Assembly: GCF_013408565.1 (NCBI RefSeq)
Contig: NZ_JACBZX010000001.1
Coordinates: forward strand, 2,046,001 to 2,110,000
DNA: 64,000 bases
Origin: Janibacter alkaliphilus
Lineage (GTDB): Bacteria; Actinomycetota; Actinomycetes; Actinomycetales; Dermatophilaceae
Direction: 5' to 3'
Shown here: positions 17,966 through 27,392 of the stretch, piece by piece
Layout: every line of letters begins with the position of its first letter
Position numbering within the stretch: the first letter of the stretch is position 1
Made by a program: the position numbers and the translations under genes
Notes under the pieces: model-generated
Databases searched by the model: none
What the model was told of the DNA's origin: nothing
What the model saw: only the letters and a program-made list of their open reading frames with translations

Positions 17966-18322
17966 ATGCAGCGTTTCGACGAGCTCGACCAGGCCTCCCT
18001 GAAGGCCGACATCCCCGACTTCCGCGCCGGCGACACCGTCAAGGTGCACGTGAAGGTCATCGAGGGCACCCGCTCGCGTATCCAGGTCTTCCAGGGCGCG
18101 GTCATCCGCCGCCACGGCGGCGGTGTCGGCGAGACCTTCACCGTCCGCAAGATCTCCTTCGGCGTCGGTGTCGAGCGGACGTTCCCGCTGCACTCGCCGA
18201 ACATCGACAAGATCGAGGTCGCCGCCCGCGGTGACGTCCGCCGGGCGAAGCTGTACTACCTGCGCGACCGCGTCGGCAAGTCCGCCCGGATCCGCGAGCG
18301 CCGCGAGACCCCGGCCGGCTGA
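17966..18322 (+). CDS. rplS: 50S ribosomal protein bL19
   Basis: A 118-residue ribosomal protein at the 30S-50S interface. [25 protein letters not shown], the [20 protein letters not shown] segment, [22 protein letters not shown] and [20 protein letters not shown] match the family along its full length. The ATG at 17966 gives the conserved length, with AGGAAG upstream. It is separated from trmD by 176 nt, so it may have its own promoter. The first signal peptidase gene follows 11 nt after its stop. Confidence 0.97.
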   Translation: MQRFDELDQASLKADIPDFRAGDTVKVHVKVIEGTRSRIQVFQGAVIRRHGGGVGETFTVRKISFGVGVERTFPLHSPNIDKIEVAARGDVRRAKLYYLRDRVGKSARIRERRETPAG

Positions 18323-18333
18323 GGCCGACCCGG

Positions 18334-19032
18334 ATGACCGACGAGGCGACCCCTGCCGGAGACCCGGCGGGGGTCGCCTCGCGCCGTGAGGGCGTCGCCG
18401 CCGCGGCACCCGAGCGCCGGCGCCGACGGGGCTTCCGCCGGCTCGCCGTCGAGATCGGGGTCGCGCTCGTCCTCGTCATGCTCGTGCGTGCCCTGCTGGC
18501 GCAGTCCTACTTCGTGCCCAGCGCCTCCATGGAGCCGACGGTGATGACCGGCGACCGGGTGGTCGTGCTCAAGACCACGACGGTGCAGCGCGGCGACCTC
18601 GTCGTCTTCGACGGCACCGACACCTTCGCCGCCGCCGACCGCAGCCCGTACATGTCCGACGGCATCATCGGCAGCATCCTCGGCGGCGTCGCCGACCTCC
18701 TCGGGGTGAACCTCGGCGAGCAGGACTTCCTCAAGCGGGTCGCCGCGACCGGCGGGCAGCAGGTCTCCTGCACCCCGGACGGCGGGCTGGTCGTCGACGG
18801 GGAGAGCGTCGCCGAGCCCTACCTGGCCGAGGGGGTGGCCGCCTGCGAGGACCCCTTCGACGTGACCGTGCCCGAGGGCCACTACTTCATGCTCGGGGAC
18901 AACCGCCCCGAGTCCGCGGACTCGCGTGCCCACCTCGGCTCGCCCGGCGGCGGCATGGTCCCCGAGGACGACGTCGTCGGCACCGTCGAGCTGCGCTACT
19001 GGCCGCTGGGCGACGTCGGCCCGGTCGACTGA
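18334..19032 (+). CDS. lepB: Signal peptidase I (first paralog)
   Basis: Membrane-bound Ser/Lys protease of 232 residues that removes signal peptides from secreted proteins. An Arg-rich cytoplasmic N-terminus precedes one membrane helix (about residues 42-58). The catalytic Ser is in VPSASMEPT (about residue 66), the catalytic Lys in FLKRVAATGG (about 134), and GHYFMLGDNRPESADSRAH forms the conserved C-terminal box. Between Ser and Lys it has an unusually long acidic stretch with FAAADRSPYMSDGIIGSIL, which differs from the neighbour paralog. It starts 11 nt after rplS, and the second paralog follows within 106 nt. Confidence 0.95.
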   Translation: MTDEATPAGDPAGVASRREGVAAAAPERRRRRGFRRLAVEIGVALVLVMLVRALLAQSYFVPSASMEPTVMTGDRVVVLKTTTVQRGDLVVFDGTDTFAAADRSPYMSDGIIGSILGGVADLLGVNLGEQDFLKRVAATGGQQVSCTPDGGLVVDGESVAEPYLAEGVAACEDPFDVTVPEGHYFMLGDNRPESADSRAHLGSPGGGMVPEDDVVGTVELRYWPLGDVGPVD

Positions 19033-19137
19033 CGGCTCCCGGACGCACAGACACGCCGGTGCGCGCGCAGCGACCGGCACCAGCGATACTGGGTGCAGGC
19101 CGCTGCCGTCCCCGTGGCCCTCGACAGGAGAGAACCC

Positions 19138-19956
19138 GTGGCAACTGACGCCGACTCGGCCGCCGCCGAGGCCGACGACGAGTCCCGCCGTCGTCGGCGC
19201 GAGCAGCGCTCCGGCCGTGGCGCGGGCGCCCGGCTGGGCGCCGCCGTCAAGGAGATCGTCGTCGTGCTGGCGATGGCGCTGACCCTCTCCTTCGTCGTCA
19301 AGACCTTCCTCGTGCAGGCCTTCTTCATCCCCAGCGAGTCGATGGAGGACACCCTCGTCGTCGGCGACCGGGTGGTCGTCTCCAAGCTCACCCCCGGCCC
19401 CTTCGAGCTGCAGCGCGGCGACGTCGTCGTCTTCGCCGACCCCGGCGACTGGCTCTCCGAGCAGGAGCAGACCGATCGCGGCGCGGCGCTCAACGCCGTG
19501 CGCTCCACCCTCGTCTTCGTCGGCCTGCTCCCGGACACCTCCGAGGGTCACCTCATCAAGCGGGTCGTCGGCCTGCCCGGCGACCACGTCAAGTGCTGCG
19601 ACTCCGAGGGGCGGCTGCTGGTCAACGGCGAGCCGATCGACGAGAGCGCCTACCTCAAGCCGGGAGAGCAGGCCAGCGCCCAGGAGTTCGACATCACCGT
19701 GCCCGCCGGGCACGTGTGGGTGATGGGTGACAACCGCGGCGACTCCTCGGACTCCCGCTTCCACGACCCCGCCGGCAACGGCCAGGACGGCTCCGTGCCG
19801 ATCGACCTCGTCGTCGGCAAGGCGATGGCCACGGTGTGGCCGGTGGACCGCTGGGGCGGGCTGTCCAACCACGAAGGGGTCTTCGCCGACGTCCCGGAAC
19901 CGGGCTCGAACCGTTCTCTCGGACCACCGCCGGATCCGGCGGCCACCGGGACGTGA
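19138..19956 (+). CDS. lepB: Signal peptidase I (second paralog)
   Basis: A 272-residue type I signal peptidase. The membrane helix ([21 protein letters not shown], about residues 39-59) is followed by the catalytic Ser in IPSESMEDT (about 67), the Lys in [12 protein letters not shown] (about 141) and [19 protein letters not shown] (about 192-210). The C-terminal 30 residues are Pro/Gly-rich. The GTG at 19138 is preferred because AGGAGAG precedes it; an upstream in-frame GTG at 19093 lacks a ribosome binding site. It shares catalytic motifs with the preceding gene but little else, so the two may prefer different substrates. rnhB follows 4 nt later. Confidence 0.95.
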   Translation: MATDADSAAAEADDESRRRRREQRSGRGAGARLGAAVKEIVVVLAMALTLSFVVKTFLVQAFFIPSESMEDTLVVGDRVVVSKLTPGPFELQRGDVVVFADPGDWLSEQEQTDRGAALNAVRSTLVFVGLLPDTSEGHLIKRVVGLPGDHVKCCDSEGRLLVNGEPIDESAYLKPGEQASAQEFDITVPAGHVWVMGDNRGDSSDSRFHDPAGNGQDGSVPIDLVVGKAMATVWPVDRWGGLSNHEGVFADVPEPGSNRSLGPPPDPAATGT

Positions 19957-19960
19957 TCCG

Positions 19961-20773
19961 GTGAGCACCGTCGGGCGGCCCCCCGGGCGGGGGACGAAGG
20001 GCGGTCCCCGCCGACCCAGCCTGCGGCTCGAGCGCGAGCTGCAGCGGGCCGGGCACCCCGTGCTGGCCGGGATGGACGAGGTCGGGCGCGGCGCGCTGGC
20101 CGGTCCGGTGACCGTCGGGGTCGTCGTCATCGACGAGGCATCCCGGACGGCACCCGCGGGGGTGCGCGACTCCAAGCTGCTCACGCCCCGTGCCCGCGAG
20201 CAGATGGCCCCGCGGCTGCGCCGGTGGGCGCGCGGCTGGGCCGTCGGTCACGCCGGCGCCGACGAGATCGACGCGATCGGCATCATGGCGGCGCTGCGGC
20301 TGGCCGGCACCCGGGCGCTGGCCCGGCTCGACGTGCGGCCCGATTTGGTGATCCTCGACGGCAACCACGACTGGCTCACCGACCCCGAGCAGGTCGGCCT
20401 CTTCGCCGGCCTGGACGAGCGACCGGCACCGCCGCCGGTGCGCACGATGATCAAGGCGGACATGCGGTGCAGCTCGGTGGCCGCGGCCAGCGTGCTGGCG
20501 AAGGTGAGCCGGGACAGCCTCATGGTCGGCTACGCCCAGGAGCACCCGCAGTACGCCTGGGCCGAGAACAAGGGCTACTCGGCCGAGGCGCACCTGGCCG
20601 CGCTGGCCGCGCACGGCCCGTGCCGGGCGCACCGCCGCTCGTGGGCGCTGCCGGGGACCGGCACCGGCATCGACCGCGGCGCTGACCGTGGCGCCGGCCC
20701 GGAGAGCAGGAGCGGGAGCAGCGCCGTGCGGACCGAGGACCGAGCGGCCGAGACGACGCAGGAGGTGCGATGA
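19961..20773 (+). CDS. rnhB: Ribonuclease HII
   Basis: A 270-residue enzyme that nicks RNA-DNA hybrids and embedded ribonucleotides. The signature [16 protein letters not shown] (about residues 33-48) carries the Asp-Glu metal ligands; [12 protein letters not shown] (about 128-140) and [20 protein letters not shown] (about 166-185) carry the remaining acidic ligands and the conserved loop. The C-terminal 45 residues after the catalytic domain are Gly/Arg/Glu-rich and probably disordered. The GTG start 4 nt after the signal peptidase stop and the 4-nt overlap with the next gene indicate an operon lepB-rnhB-DUF2469. Confidence 0.95.
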   Translation: MSTVGRPPGRGTKGGPRRPSLRLERELQRAGHPVLAGMDEVGRGALAGPVTVGVVVIDEASRTAPAGVRDSKLLTPRAREQMAPRLRRWARGWAVGHAGADEIDAIGIMAALRLAGTRALARLDVRPDLVILDGNHDWLTDPEQVGLFAGLDERPAPPPVRTMIKADMRCSSVAAASVLAKVSRDSLMVGYAQEHPQYAWAENKGYSAEAHLAALAAHGPCRAHRRSWALPGTGTGIDRGADRGAGPESRSGSSAVRTEDRAAETTQEVR

Positions 20774-21084
20774 GCGCGGAGGACCTGGAGAAGTACGAGG
20801 CCGAGATGGAGCTCGCCCTCTACCGCGAGTACCGCGACGTGGTGCACCTCTTCAGCCACGTCGTCGAGACCGAGCGCCGCTTCTACCTGGCGAACTCGGT
20901 GGACGTGCGGGTGCGTGGCGAGGGCACCGAGGTGTACTTCGAGGTGACCATGGAGGACGCCTGGGTGTGGGACATCTACCGCCCGGCCCGCTTCGCCAAG
21001 CAGGTGCGGGTGGTCACCTTCAAGGACGTCAACGTCGAGGAGCTGGCCAAGAACGACCTCGAGGTGCCCAAGACCGGCTTCTGA
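20770..21084 (+). CDS. DUF2469 family protein
   Basis: A 104-residue conserved actinobacterial protein of unknown function. [41 protein letters not shown] and [20 protein letters not shown] are the usual DUF2469 segments, and the protein matches the family length. It is strongly acidic at the start and has no membrane segment. It overlaps rnhB by 4 nt (ATGA), the standard actinobacterial arrangement next to yraN-comM-dprA. Confidence 0.93.
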   Translation: MSAEDLEKYEAEMELALYREYRDVVHLFSHVVETERRFYLANSVDVRVRGEGTEVYFEVTMEDAWVWDIYRPARFAKQVRVVTFKDVNVEELAKNDLEVPKTGF

Positions 21085-21229
21085 GGACGGCCCGGGCGCC
21101 GGCCCACCGAACGCCCACCCACCGAAAGGCCCCTGAGGCTCTCACGGTCCACAGCCCCGTCCACGTCGTGAGCCCGGTCCCCAGCCGTGGCGTCACCCTG
21201 GCGGTGCGCCGCAGAAGGGCGTTGCATCG

Positions 21230-21613
21230 GTGCCGGAGGTGGTGGCTGTGCAGACCACGGCAGCGGCCCGGCAACGGCTGGGCGAGGAGGGCGAGCGCTT
21301 CGCCGAGCGGTACCTGACCGATCGCGGGATGCAGCTCGTCGAGCGCAACTGGCGGTGCTCGGAGGGGGAGATCGACCTCGTCCTGACCGACGGGGACACG
21401 ACCGTCGTGTGCGAGGTCAAGACCCGCACGAGCAGCGCGTTCGGGGCGCCGGTGGAGGCGATCACCCGGGCCAAGCTCGCCCGGCTGCGACGGCTGGCCG
21501 CCCGCTGGGCGCGCGAGCACGGGGCGACCGGCGGTCTGCGGATCGACGTCGTCGCGCTGCACCGGCACCCTGACGGCAGCTTCACGGTGACCCACCTCGA
21601 GGGTGTCGGATGA
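21230..21613 (+). CDS. yraN: UPF0102 family endonuclease-like protein YraN
   Basis: A 127-residue protein with the restriction-endonuclease-like fold of UPF0102. RQRLGEEGERFAERYLTDRG, CSEGEIDLVLTDGDTTVVCEVKTRT give the GEIDL...EVKxR catalytic-type motif (about residues 44-67). A nuclease or Holliday-junction role has been suggested for the family, but proof is limited. The GTG start at 21230 is used. It overlaps comM by 4 nt and sits in the competence/recombination cluster yraN-comM-dprA. Confidence 0.9.
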   Translation: MPEVVAVQTTAAARQRLGEEGERFAERYLTDRGMQLVERNWRCSEGEIDLVLTDGDTTVVCEVKTRTSSAFGAPVEAITRAKLARLRRLAARWAREHGATGGLRIDVVALHRHPDGSFTVTHLEGVG

Positions 21614-23145
21614 CCCTCGGGCGCACCCGCGGGGTGGCGCTGCGCGGAGTCAGCGGGACGGTCGTGGAGGTGGAGTGCTTCATCGGGCAGGGGCTGCCCG
21701 CCTTCGAGATCGGCGGTCTGCCGGACACCGCGCTGCGCCAGGCGGCGCAGCGGGTCCGGGCAGCGGCCGCCGGGATGGGCGAGTCGCTCAACCAGCGCCC
21801 GGTGATGGTCAACCTCTCCCCGGCCGCGATCCCCAAGCAGGGCACCGCCTACGACGTGAGCATCGCCGTCGCCGCGCTCGCGGCGAACGGGGTCCTGCGC
21901 GCCGAGGCCGCGCGCGAGGTCGTGCACGTCGCCGAGCTCGGGCTGGACGGCCGTCTCCGCCACGTCGCGGGGGTGCTTCCGGCGGTGCTGGCCGCCCGCC
22001 GGGCCGGTCACCGGCACGTCGTCGTCGCCCCCGACGACGTCGCCGAGGCCCGGCTCGTCGAGGGCCTGCGGGTCTCGACCGCGACCACGCTGGAGGAGCT
22101 CGTCGGCGCCTACCGCGGCCTGCGCGGCGGCGACCGGCTGCCCGAGGCTGCCGACCAGGCGCTCGCGCCGGTCGTCCCCGGACCGGGCCGCGACCTGGCC
22201 GACGTCTCCGGCCAGACCGAGGCACGGCTGGCGCTGGAGCTGGCCGCGGCCGGCGGGCACCACCTCATGCTCACCGGGCCGCCCGGGTCGGGCAAGACGA
22301 TGCTCGCCGAGCGGCTGGTGACGATCCTGCCGCGGCTCACCGCCGACGAGGCGCTGGAGTCGCTGGCGGTGCGCTCGCTCGTCGGCGAGGTGCCCGACGG
22401 CGGGCTGGACGTGGTGCCGCCCTTCGTCGCCCCGCACCACAGCGCCAGCGTGCCCGCGCTCGTGGGCGGCGGCTCCCCGCACGTGCTGCCCGGCGCGCTC
22501 TCCCGGGCGCACCGCGGGGTGCTCTTCCTCGACGAGGCGGCCGAGTTCACCCAGTCGGCGCTGCAGTCGCTGCGCCAGCCGCTGGAGTCGGGACGGGTGG
22601 TCATCGCGCGGGCCCGGCAGCAGGTGGTCTTCCCGGCGCGGGTGCAGCTCGTGCTGGCGGCCAACCCCTGCCCGTGCGGCCAGGCCTGGGGCAAGGGGCT
22701 GGGCTGCCGCTGCCGTCCGACCGAGCGGCGGGCCTACGCGGCCCGGCTGTCCGGGCCGCTGGTCGACCGGGTGGACCTGCAGGTGGACGTTCCGCCGGTG
22801 ACGCTGGCCAGCCTCGGCGAAGGAGCGGGCGAGTCCAGCGCGGCGGTGGCGGCACGCGTGCGGGAGGCCCGCAGCGCGCAGGCTGCCCGCTGGCGCGAGC
22901 ACGGCTGGCGGCTGAACTCCGACGTCCCCGGCCAGGTACTGCGCCGCGCCCCGTGGCGGCTGCCGGCCGAGGCGACCGCAGCGGTGGACCGGGCGCTGGA
23001 CATCGGCGACCTCACGGTGCGCGGCTACGACCGGGTGCTGCGGGTGGCCTGGACCTGTGCCGACCTGCGTGGCCGCGAGCGTCCGGACCGCAGCGACGTC
23101 GGGCGCGCGCTGCTGCACCGCACCCGGGGCCGGGCCGCCGCATGA
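21610..23145 (+). CDS. comM: YifB/ComM-family Mg-chelatase-like AAA+ ATPase
   Basis: A 511-residue AAA+ helicase of the ComM family, which promotes branch migration during DNA uptake and recombination. The N-terminal Lon-protease-like domain (residues 1-170) contains EVECFIGQGLPAFEIGGLPD. Walker A is GPPGSGKTMLAERL (about 223) and Walker B HRGVLFLDEAAEF (about 301). A zinc-type loop NPCPCGQAWGKGLGCRC follows at about 354, then the C-terminal Mg-chelatase-like part. Overlaps of 4 nt with both yraN and dprA show tight coupling. Confidence 0.95.
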   Translation: MTLGRTRGVALRGVSGTVVEVECFIGQGLPAFEIGGLPDTALRQAAQRVRAAAAGMGESLNQRPVMVNLSPAAIPKQGTAYDVSIAVAALAANGVLRAEAAREVVHVAELGLDGRLRHVAGVLPAVLAARRAGHRHVVVAPDDVAEARLVEGLRVSTATTLEELVGAYRGLRGGDRLPEAADQALAPVVPGPGRDLADVSGQTEARLALELAAAGGHHLMLTGPPGSGKTMLAERLVTILPRLTADEALESLAVRSLVGEVPDGGLDVVPPFVAPHHSASVPALVGGGSPHVLPGALSRAHRGVLFLDEAAEFTQSALQSLRQPLESGRVVIARARQQVVFPARVQLVLAANPCPCGQAWGKGLGCRCRPTERRAYAARLSGPLVDRVDLQVDVPPVTLASLGEGAGESSAAVAARVREARSAQAARWREHGWRLNSDVPGQVLRRAPWRLPAEATAAVDRALDIGDLTVRGYDRVLRVAWTCADLRGRERPDRSDVGRALLHRTRGRAAA

Positions 23146-24329
23146 GCCGCGCCGCGCCGCAGGAGGGGCCGAGCCGCGTGCACGTCGCGCGGGCGCTGGC
23201 GATGGTCGGTGGTGACGACCGGCGCGCCCGGGTGGCCTGGTCTCGGCTGGTCGAGCCCGGCGGGGAGCGGGCGGGTGTGCGGCTGACGGCGGTGCAGCGG
23301 GCCCTGGCCGAGGGGGCTCCGGCACCGCTGTGGGAGGCCTTCGTCACCGGGACGCTGCGGGTCTCGCCCGGCCTGCGCCAGCGGGTGCCGGAGGTGGACG
23401 TCGACGCCGAGCTGGCCCGGCTGGCCCGCATCGGTGCGCGCACGCTCGTGCCCGGGGACGAGGACTGGCCGGACCGGCTCACCGGGCCGTACGCGCCGCT
23501 GCTGCTGCACGTCCGCGGCACCGGGTCGCTCGCCGAGCTGGCCGAGCGGTCCGTGAGCATCGTCGGGTCGCGCGGCAGCACCGGGTACGGCGAGTCCGTG
23601 GCTCGTGAGCTGGGGGCCGGCGCCGCCGGACGTGGCTGGACGGTGGTCTCCGGCGGCGCCTACGGCATCGACGGCGCGGCCCACGAGGGCGCCCTCGCGG
23701 TCGGCGGGCCGTGCGTGCTGGTGCTGCCCTGCGGCCCGGACCGGGTCTACCCGACCGGGCACCGGCGGCTCGTCGCCGAGGTCGAGCGCACCGGGCTCGT
23801 GGTCACCGAGCTGGCGACCGGGACGGTGGGCCGGCGGCACCGCTTCCTCAGCCGCAACCGGATCATCGCCGGCACGGCGGCCGCGACCTGCGTGGTCGAG
23901 GCGGGGCTGCGCTCGGGCTCGCTGAACACCGCGGCCTGGGCCGTCGAGGGCTTCGCCCGGCCGGTGGCCGCCGTCCCCGGTCCGGTGACGTCGATGGCCA
24001 GCGCCGGGTGCCACGAGTGGATCCGCGCGGGCAAGGCGGTGCTGGTCACCGACGCCGCGGAGCTCGTCGAGCTGGCGTCACCGCTGGGCCACCTCGTCGA
24101 CGGGGTCGACCCGGTCCGGGTCGGCGCACGCCCGGTCGACGACCTCGGGGAGGTGGAGCGTCGGGTGCACGACGCCCTGCGGGTGCGCACGGTGCGCACC
24201 GTGGACCGGGTCGCCCGCGAGGCGATGCTCGGCACCGACGAGGTGCTCGACCACCTCGCGGTGCTGGAGATCGACGGCTGGGCCACCCGCGACGACGGGG
24301 GGTGGCGGCGGGGGAGCGGACCCGGGTGA
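23142..24329 (+). CDS. dprA: DNA-processing protein DprA
   Basis: A 395-residue protein that loads RecA onto incoming single-stranded DNA. A helical N-terminal part (about residues 1-110) precedes the Rossmann-like core: [13 protein letters not shown] (about 139-151), [16 protein letters not shown] (about 169-184), [34 protein letters not shown] and [12 protein letters not shown]-terminal winged-helix-like domain ([22 protein letters not shown]) is present. The start overlaps the comM stop (ATGA). After it a short gap with direct repeats leads to xerC. Confidence 0.95.
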   Translation: MSRAAPQEGPSRVHVARALAMVGGDDRRARVAWSRLVEPGGERAGVRLTAVQRALAEGAPAPLWEAFVTGTLRVSPGLRQRVPEVDVDAELARLARIGARTLVPGDEDWPDRLTGPYAPLLLHVRGTGSLAELAERSVSIVGSRGSTGYGESVARELGAGAAGRGWTVVSGGAYGIDGAAHEGALAVGGPCVLVLPCGPDRVYPTGHRRLVAEVERTGLVVTELATGTVGRRHRFLSRNRIIAGTAAATCVVEAGLRSGSLNTAAWAVEGFARPVAAVPGPVTSMASAGCHEWIRAGKAVLVTDAAELVELASPLGHLVDGVDPVRVGARPVDDLGEVERRVHDALRVRTVRTVDRVAREAMLGTDEVLDHLAVLEIDGWATRDDGGWRRGSGPG

Positions 24330-24350
24330 CCGGCGCGTGGGTGCGGCTGT

Positions 24351-24398
24351 GCCTGCCTCGGCCCGTGCGGGCGGGCCGCGCCTGCCTCGGCCCGTGCG
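24351..24398 (+). repeat. Short direct repeat between dprA and xerC
   Basis: A 19-nt unit GCCTGCCTCGGCCCGTGCG occurs at 24351-24369 and 24380-24398, a 29-bp period. It fills part of the 133-bp gap. Function unknown; probably local duplication. Confidence 0.7.
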
Positions 24399-24462
24399 CG
24401 CACACCCGGCCGACTCGGCGCGTGCCCGCGGCGCTCCGGGCTCGACGTGCCAGAGTGACGGC

Positions 24463-25449
24463 ATGGCCGACGACGCGGGGTCCCGAGCGCGCGCGAGGGA
24501 GGGCGCGCCTGCCTCGCATGCCGCACCGGACGCGGTGCCCGGCTGGGCCGCTGCCGACGTCGACGCCTTCGCCCGGTACCTGCTCACCGAGCGGGACCGC
24601 TCCGAGCACACCGTGCGCGCCTACACCGGCGACGTGCAGCGCTGCCTCGCCTGGTGCGCCGAGCACTCCGGCGCCGGTGCGCTGACCGACGTGGTCCTGG
24701 CCGACCTGCGGGCCTGGCTCGGGGCGATGGCCGCCGACGAGGTCGCCCGCGCCACCCTGGCCCGCCGGGCCGCGTCGCTGCGCACCTTCTTCGCCTGGGC
24801 CCACGAGACCGGGCGGGTCCCGGTCGACCCGGCGCTGCGGCTGGCCACGCCCAAGCGGCGCCGCACCCTGCCCGACGTGCTCACCCAGGAGGGGGCCACC
24901 GCGGTGCTCGACGTCGCCGCCGTGGCGGCCGACGACGCCGACCCGGTGCACCTGCGCAACCGTGCCGTGCTCGAGCTGCTCTACGCGACGGGCATCCGGG
25001 TCGGCGAGCTGACCGGCCTCGACGTCGACGACGTCGACCTCTCCCGCGGGGTCGTCCGGGTCCTTGGCAAGGGCCGCAAGGAGCGGACCGTCCCCTTCGG
25101 CGCGCCGGCCCGCGAGGCGCTGGAGGTCTGGCTGCGGACCGGGCGGCCGGCCCTGGTGGGCGAGCGGTCCGGTCCGGCGCTCTTCCTCGGTCGCCGCGGC
25201 GGCCGGGTGGACCCGCGGCAGGTGCGCGAGGTCACCCACGAGCTCCTGGCCCACGTCCCGGACGCCCCGGACCTCGGCCCGCACGGGCTGCGGCACAGCG
25301 CCGCGACCCACCTGCTCGAGGGCGGCGCCGACCTGCGGATGGTCCAGGAGATCCTCGGGCACACCTCGCTGGCGACCACCCAGATCTACACCCACGTCTC
25401 GGCCGACCGGCTGCGCCGCAGCTACGAGCAGGCGCACCCGCGCGCCTGA
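24463..25449 (+). CDS. xerC: Tyrosine recombinase XerC
   Basis: A 328-residue recombinase that resolves chromosome dimers at dif together with XerD. The SAM-like core-binding domain spans about residues 28-112 ([21 protein letters not shown]). The catalytic domain shows Arg in [12 protein letters not shown] (about 178), Lys in [11 protein letters not shown] (about 204), [15 protein letters not shown] (about 274-288), His in [15 protein letters not shown] and the nucleophilic Tyr in IYTHV (about 307). The first 30 residues are Ala/Arg-rich. The ATG at 24463 has CAGAGT 6 nt upstream, so a leaderless start is likely. Chromosomal XerC is expected at this place next to dprA. Confidence 0.93.
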   Translation: MADDAGSRARAREGAPASHAAPDAVPGWAAADVDAFARYLLTERDRSEHTVRAYTGDVQRCLAWCAEHSGAGALTDVVLADLRAWLGAMAADEVARATLARRAASLRTFFAWAHETGRVPVDPALRLATPKRRRTLPDVLTQEGATAVLDVAAVAADDADPVHLRNRAVLELLYATGIRVGELTGLDVDDVDLSRGVVRVLGKGRKERTVPFGAPAREALEVWLRTGRPALVGERSGPALFLGRRGGRVDPRQVREVTHELLAHVPDAPDLGPHGLRHSAATHLLEGGADLRMVQEILGHTSLATTQIYTHVSADRLRRSYEQAHPRA

Positions 25450-25478
25450 GCCGGGCCACCCGCGATCCCCGGCGCCGC

Positions 25479-26075
25479 TCAGGGCACCGGCAGCAGCACC
25501 ACCCGGCCCGCCCCGAAGAACGGGAGCGGGTCGAGGTAGTCCCGGCCCCGCAGCGCCCCGACGTGCAGGCAGGTGCGCGGCGCGCAGTGCCCCGCCTCGT
25601 CACCCATCCGCCCGACCACCTGGCCGCGGCGCACCCGCTCGCCGACCCGCAGCGTGGAGTCCACCGGCTCGTAGGTGCTGCGGATCCCGTCGTCGTGGGT
25701 GATGCTCAGCGTCGGGCGACCGGCCACCCGACCGCGGTGGGTGACCCGCCCGTCGGCGACGGCGCGGACCTCGGCGCCGGTCCGGGTGCCCAGGTCCAGG
25801 CCCCGGTGGCCCGGACCCCAGCGCGTCTCGGGCGCGTCGAAGGGCGCCACCAGCGGGGGCGGCGACCCGCCACCCACCGGCCACCGCCAGCGCGGACGGC
25901 CCGTGCCTGGCGCCCCGGTGGCCGATGCAGGTCCGTCGCCGACGCCCGCGCGAGCCGCCTGATCTGCCCCCGAACCCGGCGACCCGGACGGCCGGCTCGG
26001 CGGCGGACGGTCCACGAGGGCGGCGCCGCCGGTGGCGGCCAGGGTCAGGGCAGCGACGAGAGCGACGGCATCCAT
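25479..26075 (-). CDS. M23-family (LytM-like) peptidase domain protein with altered active site
   Basis: A 198-residue exported protein with a short hydrophobic N-terminus (VALVAALTLAATGGAALV), a Pro/Gly-rich linker and an M23 domain (about residues 75-198). GHRGLDLGTRTGAEVRAVADGRV carries the first zinc-ligand His and Asp. The second motif, usually HxH, is CLHVGALRGRDYLDPLPFF here, so the first His of the pair is Cys while the ligand His remains. That favours a weak or non-catalytic peptidoglycan-binding role. In many actinobacteria such a gene stands beside rpsB; here 8 kb of other genes intervene. It converges on xerC. Confidence 0.85.
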   Translation of the reverse strand: MDAVALVAALTLAATGGAALVDRPPPSRPSGSPGSGADQAARAGVGDGPASATGAPGTGRPRWRWPVGGGSPPPLVAPFDAPETRWGPGHRGLDLGTRTGAEVRAVADGRVTHRGRVAGRPTLSITHDDGIRSTYEPVDSTLRVGERVRRGQVVGRMGDEAGHCAPRTCLHVGALRGRDYLDPLPFFGAGRVVLLPVP

Positions 26076-26230
26076 GACCCGAGGGTCGTCGCGTCCGGCA
26101 GCTCGCGGCGGGTGACGGGCGCACCTGGGGACAGGACGCCCCACCGAGCCGCCCCCTGTGGAGAGCGCCGGGCACGCGTCAGGACCCGCTCGACCGGCAG
26201 CGCCCCGGGCGAGGGGGGCGCGCCGCGAGG

Positions 26231-27379
26231 TCAGCCGGCCAGTCGGCGGCACCCCTCGCGGATCGACTCCTCGCTCTTGCAGAAGGCGAAGCGGGCCAGC
26301 GTTGCGACGGCCTCCGGCGCGTCGCAGAAGGCGGAGACCGGCACCGCCGCCACCCCGCGCTCCTGCGGCAGTCGCAGGCACCACTCGTGGGCGTCGGCGA
26401 CCCCGAGCGGGGCGGCGTCGGCGACGACGAAGTAGCTGCCCTCCGGCGTGCGCGGCACCAGCCCGGCCCCGGTGAGCCCGTCCAGCAGCAGCCCTCGCCG
26501 GTGGCGCAGCGAGTCCATCATCGGCGCGACCAGCTCGTCGACCCGGTCCAGCGCCTCGGCCAGCGCGGGCTGGAAGGGCGCCCCGCCGGTGAAGGTCAGC
26601 CACTGCGCGACGTGCGCCACCGCCTCGACGAGCTCGTCCGGGCCGGTGGCCCAGCCCACCTTCCACCCGGTGACCGAGAAGGTCTTGCCGGCCGAGGAGA
26701 TCGTGATGGTGCGCTCCCACATGCCGGGCAGCGCGGCGACCGGGGTGTGCTCGTGACCGTCGAAGGTCATGTGCTCGTAGACCTCGTCGCTGACCACGAC
26801 GACGTCGTGGGCGATGGCCACCTCGGCGATGGCCGCCAGCTCGGCGCGCGAGTACACCTTGCCCATCGGGTTGTTCGGGGTGTTGAGCAGCAGCAGCCGG
26901 GTGCGCGGTCCGACGCTCGCGCGCAGCGCCTCGACGTCCAGCGCCAGGTCTGGCTGGCGCAGCGGCACGGTCCGCCGCACCCCGCCGGCGAGGTCGACCA
27001 GCGCCGGGTAGGCGTCGTAGTAGGGCTCGATGACGACGACCTCGTCCCCGGGCTCGACGAGGGCGAGCACGCTGGCCGCCAGCGCGCCGGTGGCCCCGGC
27101 CGTGACCATGACGTGCCGGTCGGGGTCGAGCTCGAGGCCGTAACGGCCCTGGTGCTGGGCGATCGCCCGCCGCAGCTCGGGGATGCCGCGGGCCGGCGGG
27201 TACTGGTTGTGCCCCTGCGCGATCGCCCGGCGGGCCGCCTCGGCGACCGCCTCCGGCGCCGGGTCGTCCGGGAAGCCCTGGCCGAGGTTGAGCGCGCCGT
27301 GCTCGATCGCCAGGCGGGCCATCGTCACGAAGATCGACTCGCCGTGGGCCTGCATCCGGGGCACGAGGGAGCTGGTCAT
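26231..27379 (-). CDS. Class I/II pyridoxal-phosphate aminotransferase
   Basis: A 382-residue fold-type I aminotransferase. It shows NLGQGFPDDPAPEAV near the N-terminus, VMVTAGATGALAA (cofactor phosphate region), LLLNTPNNPMGKVY, VVSDEVYEHMTFDG, and the Schiff-base Lys in SSAGKTFSVTGWKVGW (about residue 230). The pattern resembles kynurenine/methionine aminotransferases and the DapC-like N-succinyldiaminopimelate aminotransferases of actinobacteria; the substrate cannot be fixed from sequence. No signal peptide. It lies 13 nt after the PucR-family gene in the same direction, so the two may be co-transcribed. Confidence 0.88.
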   Translation of the reverse strand: MTSSLVPRMQAHGESIFVTMARLAIEHGALNLGQGFPDDPAPEAVAEAARRAIAQGHNQYPPARGIPELRRAIAQHQGRYGLELDPDRHVMVTAGATGALAASVLALVEPGDEVVVIEPYYDAYPALVDLAGGVRRTVPLRQPDLALDVEALRASVGPRTRLLLLNTPNNPMGKVYSRAELAAIAEVAIAHDVVVVSDEVYEHMTFDGHEHTPVAALPGMWERTITISSAGKTFSVTGWKVGWATGPDELVEAVAHVAQWLTFTGGAPFQPALAEALDRVDELVAPMMDSLRHRRGLLLDGLTGAGLVPRTPEGSYFVVADAAPLGVADAHEWCLRLPQERGVAAVPVSAFCDAPEAVATLARFAFCKSEESIREGCRRLAG

Positions 27380-27392
27380 GCCCCCGAGACTG

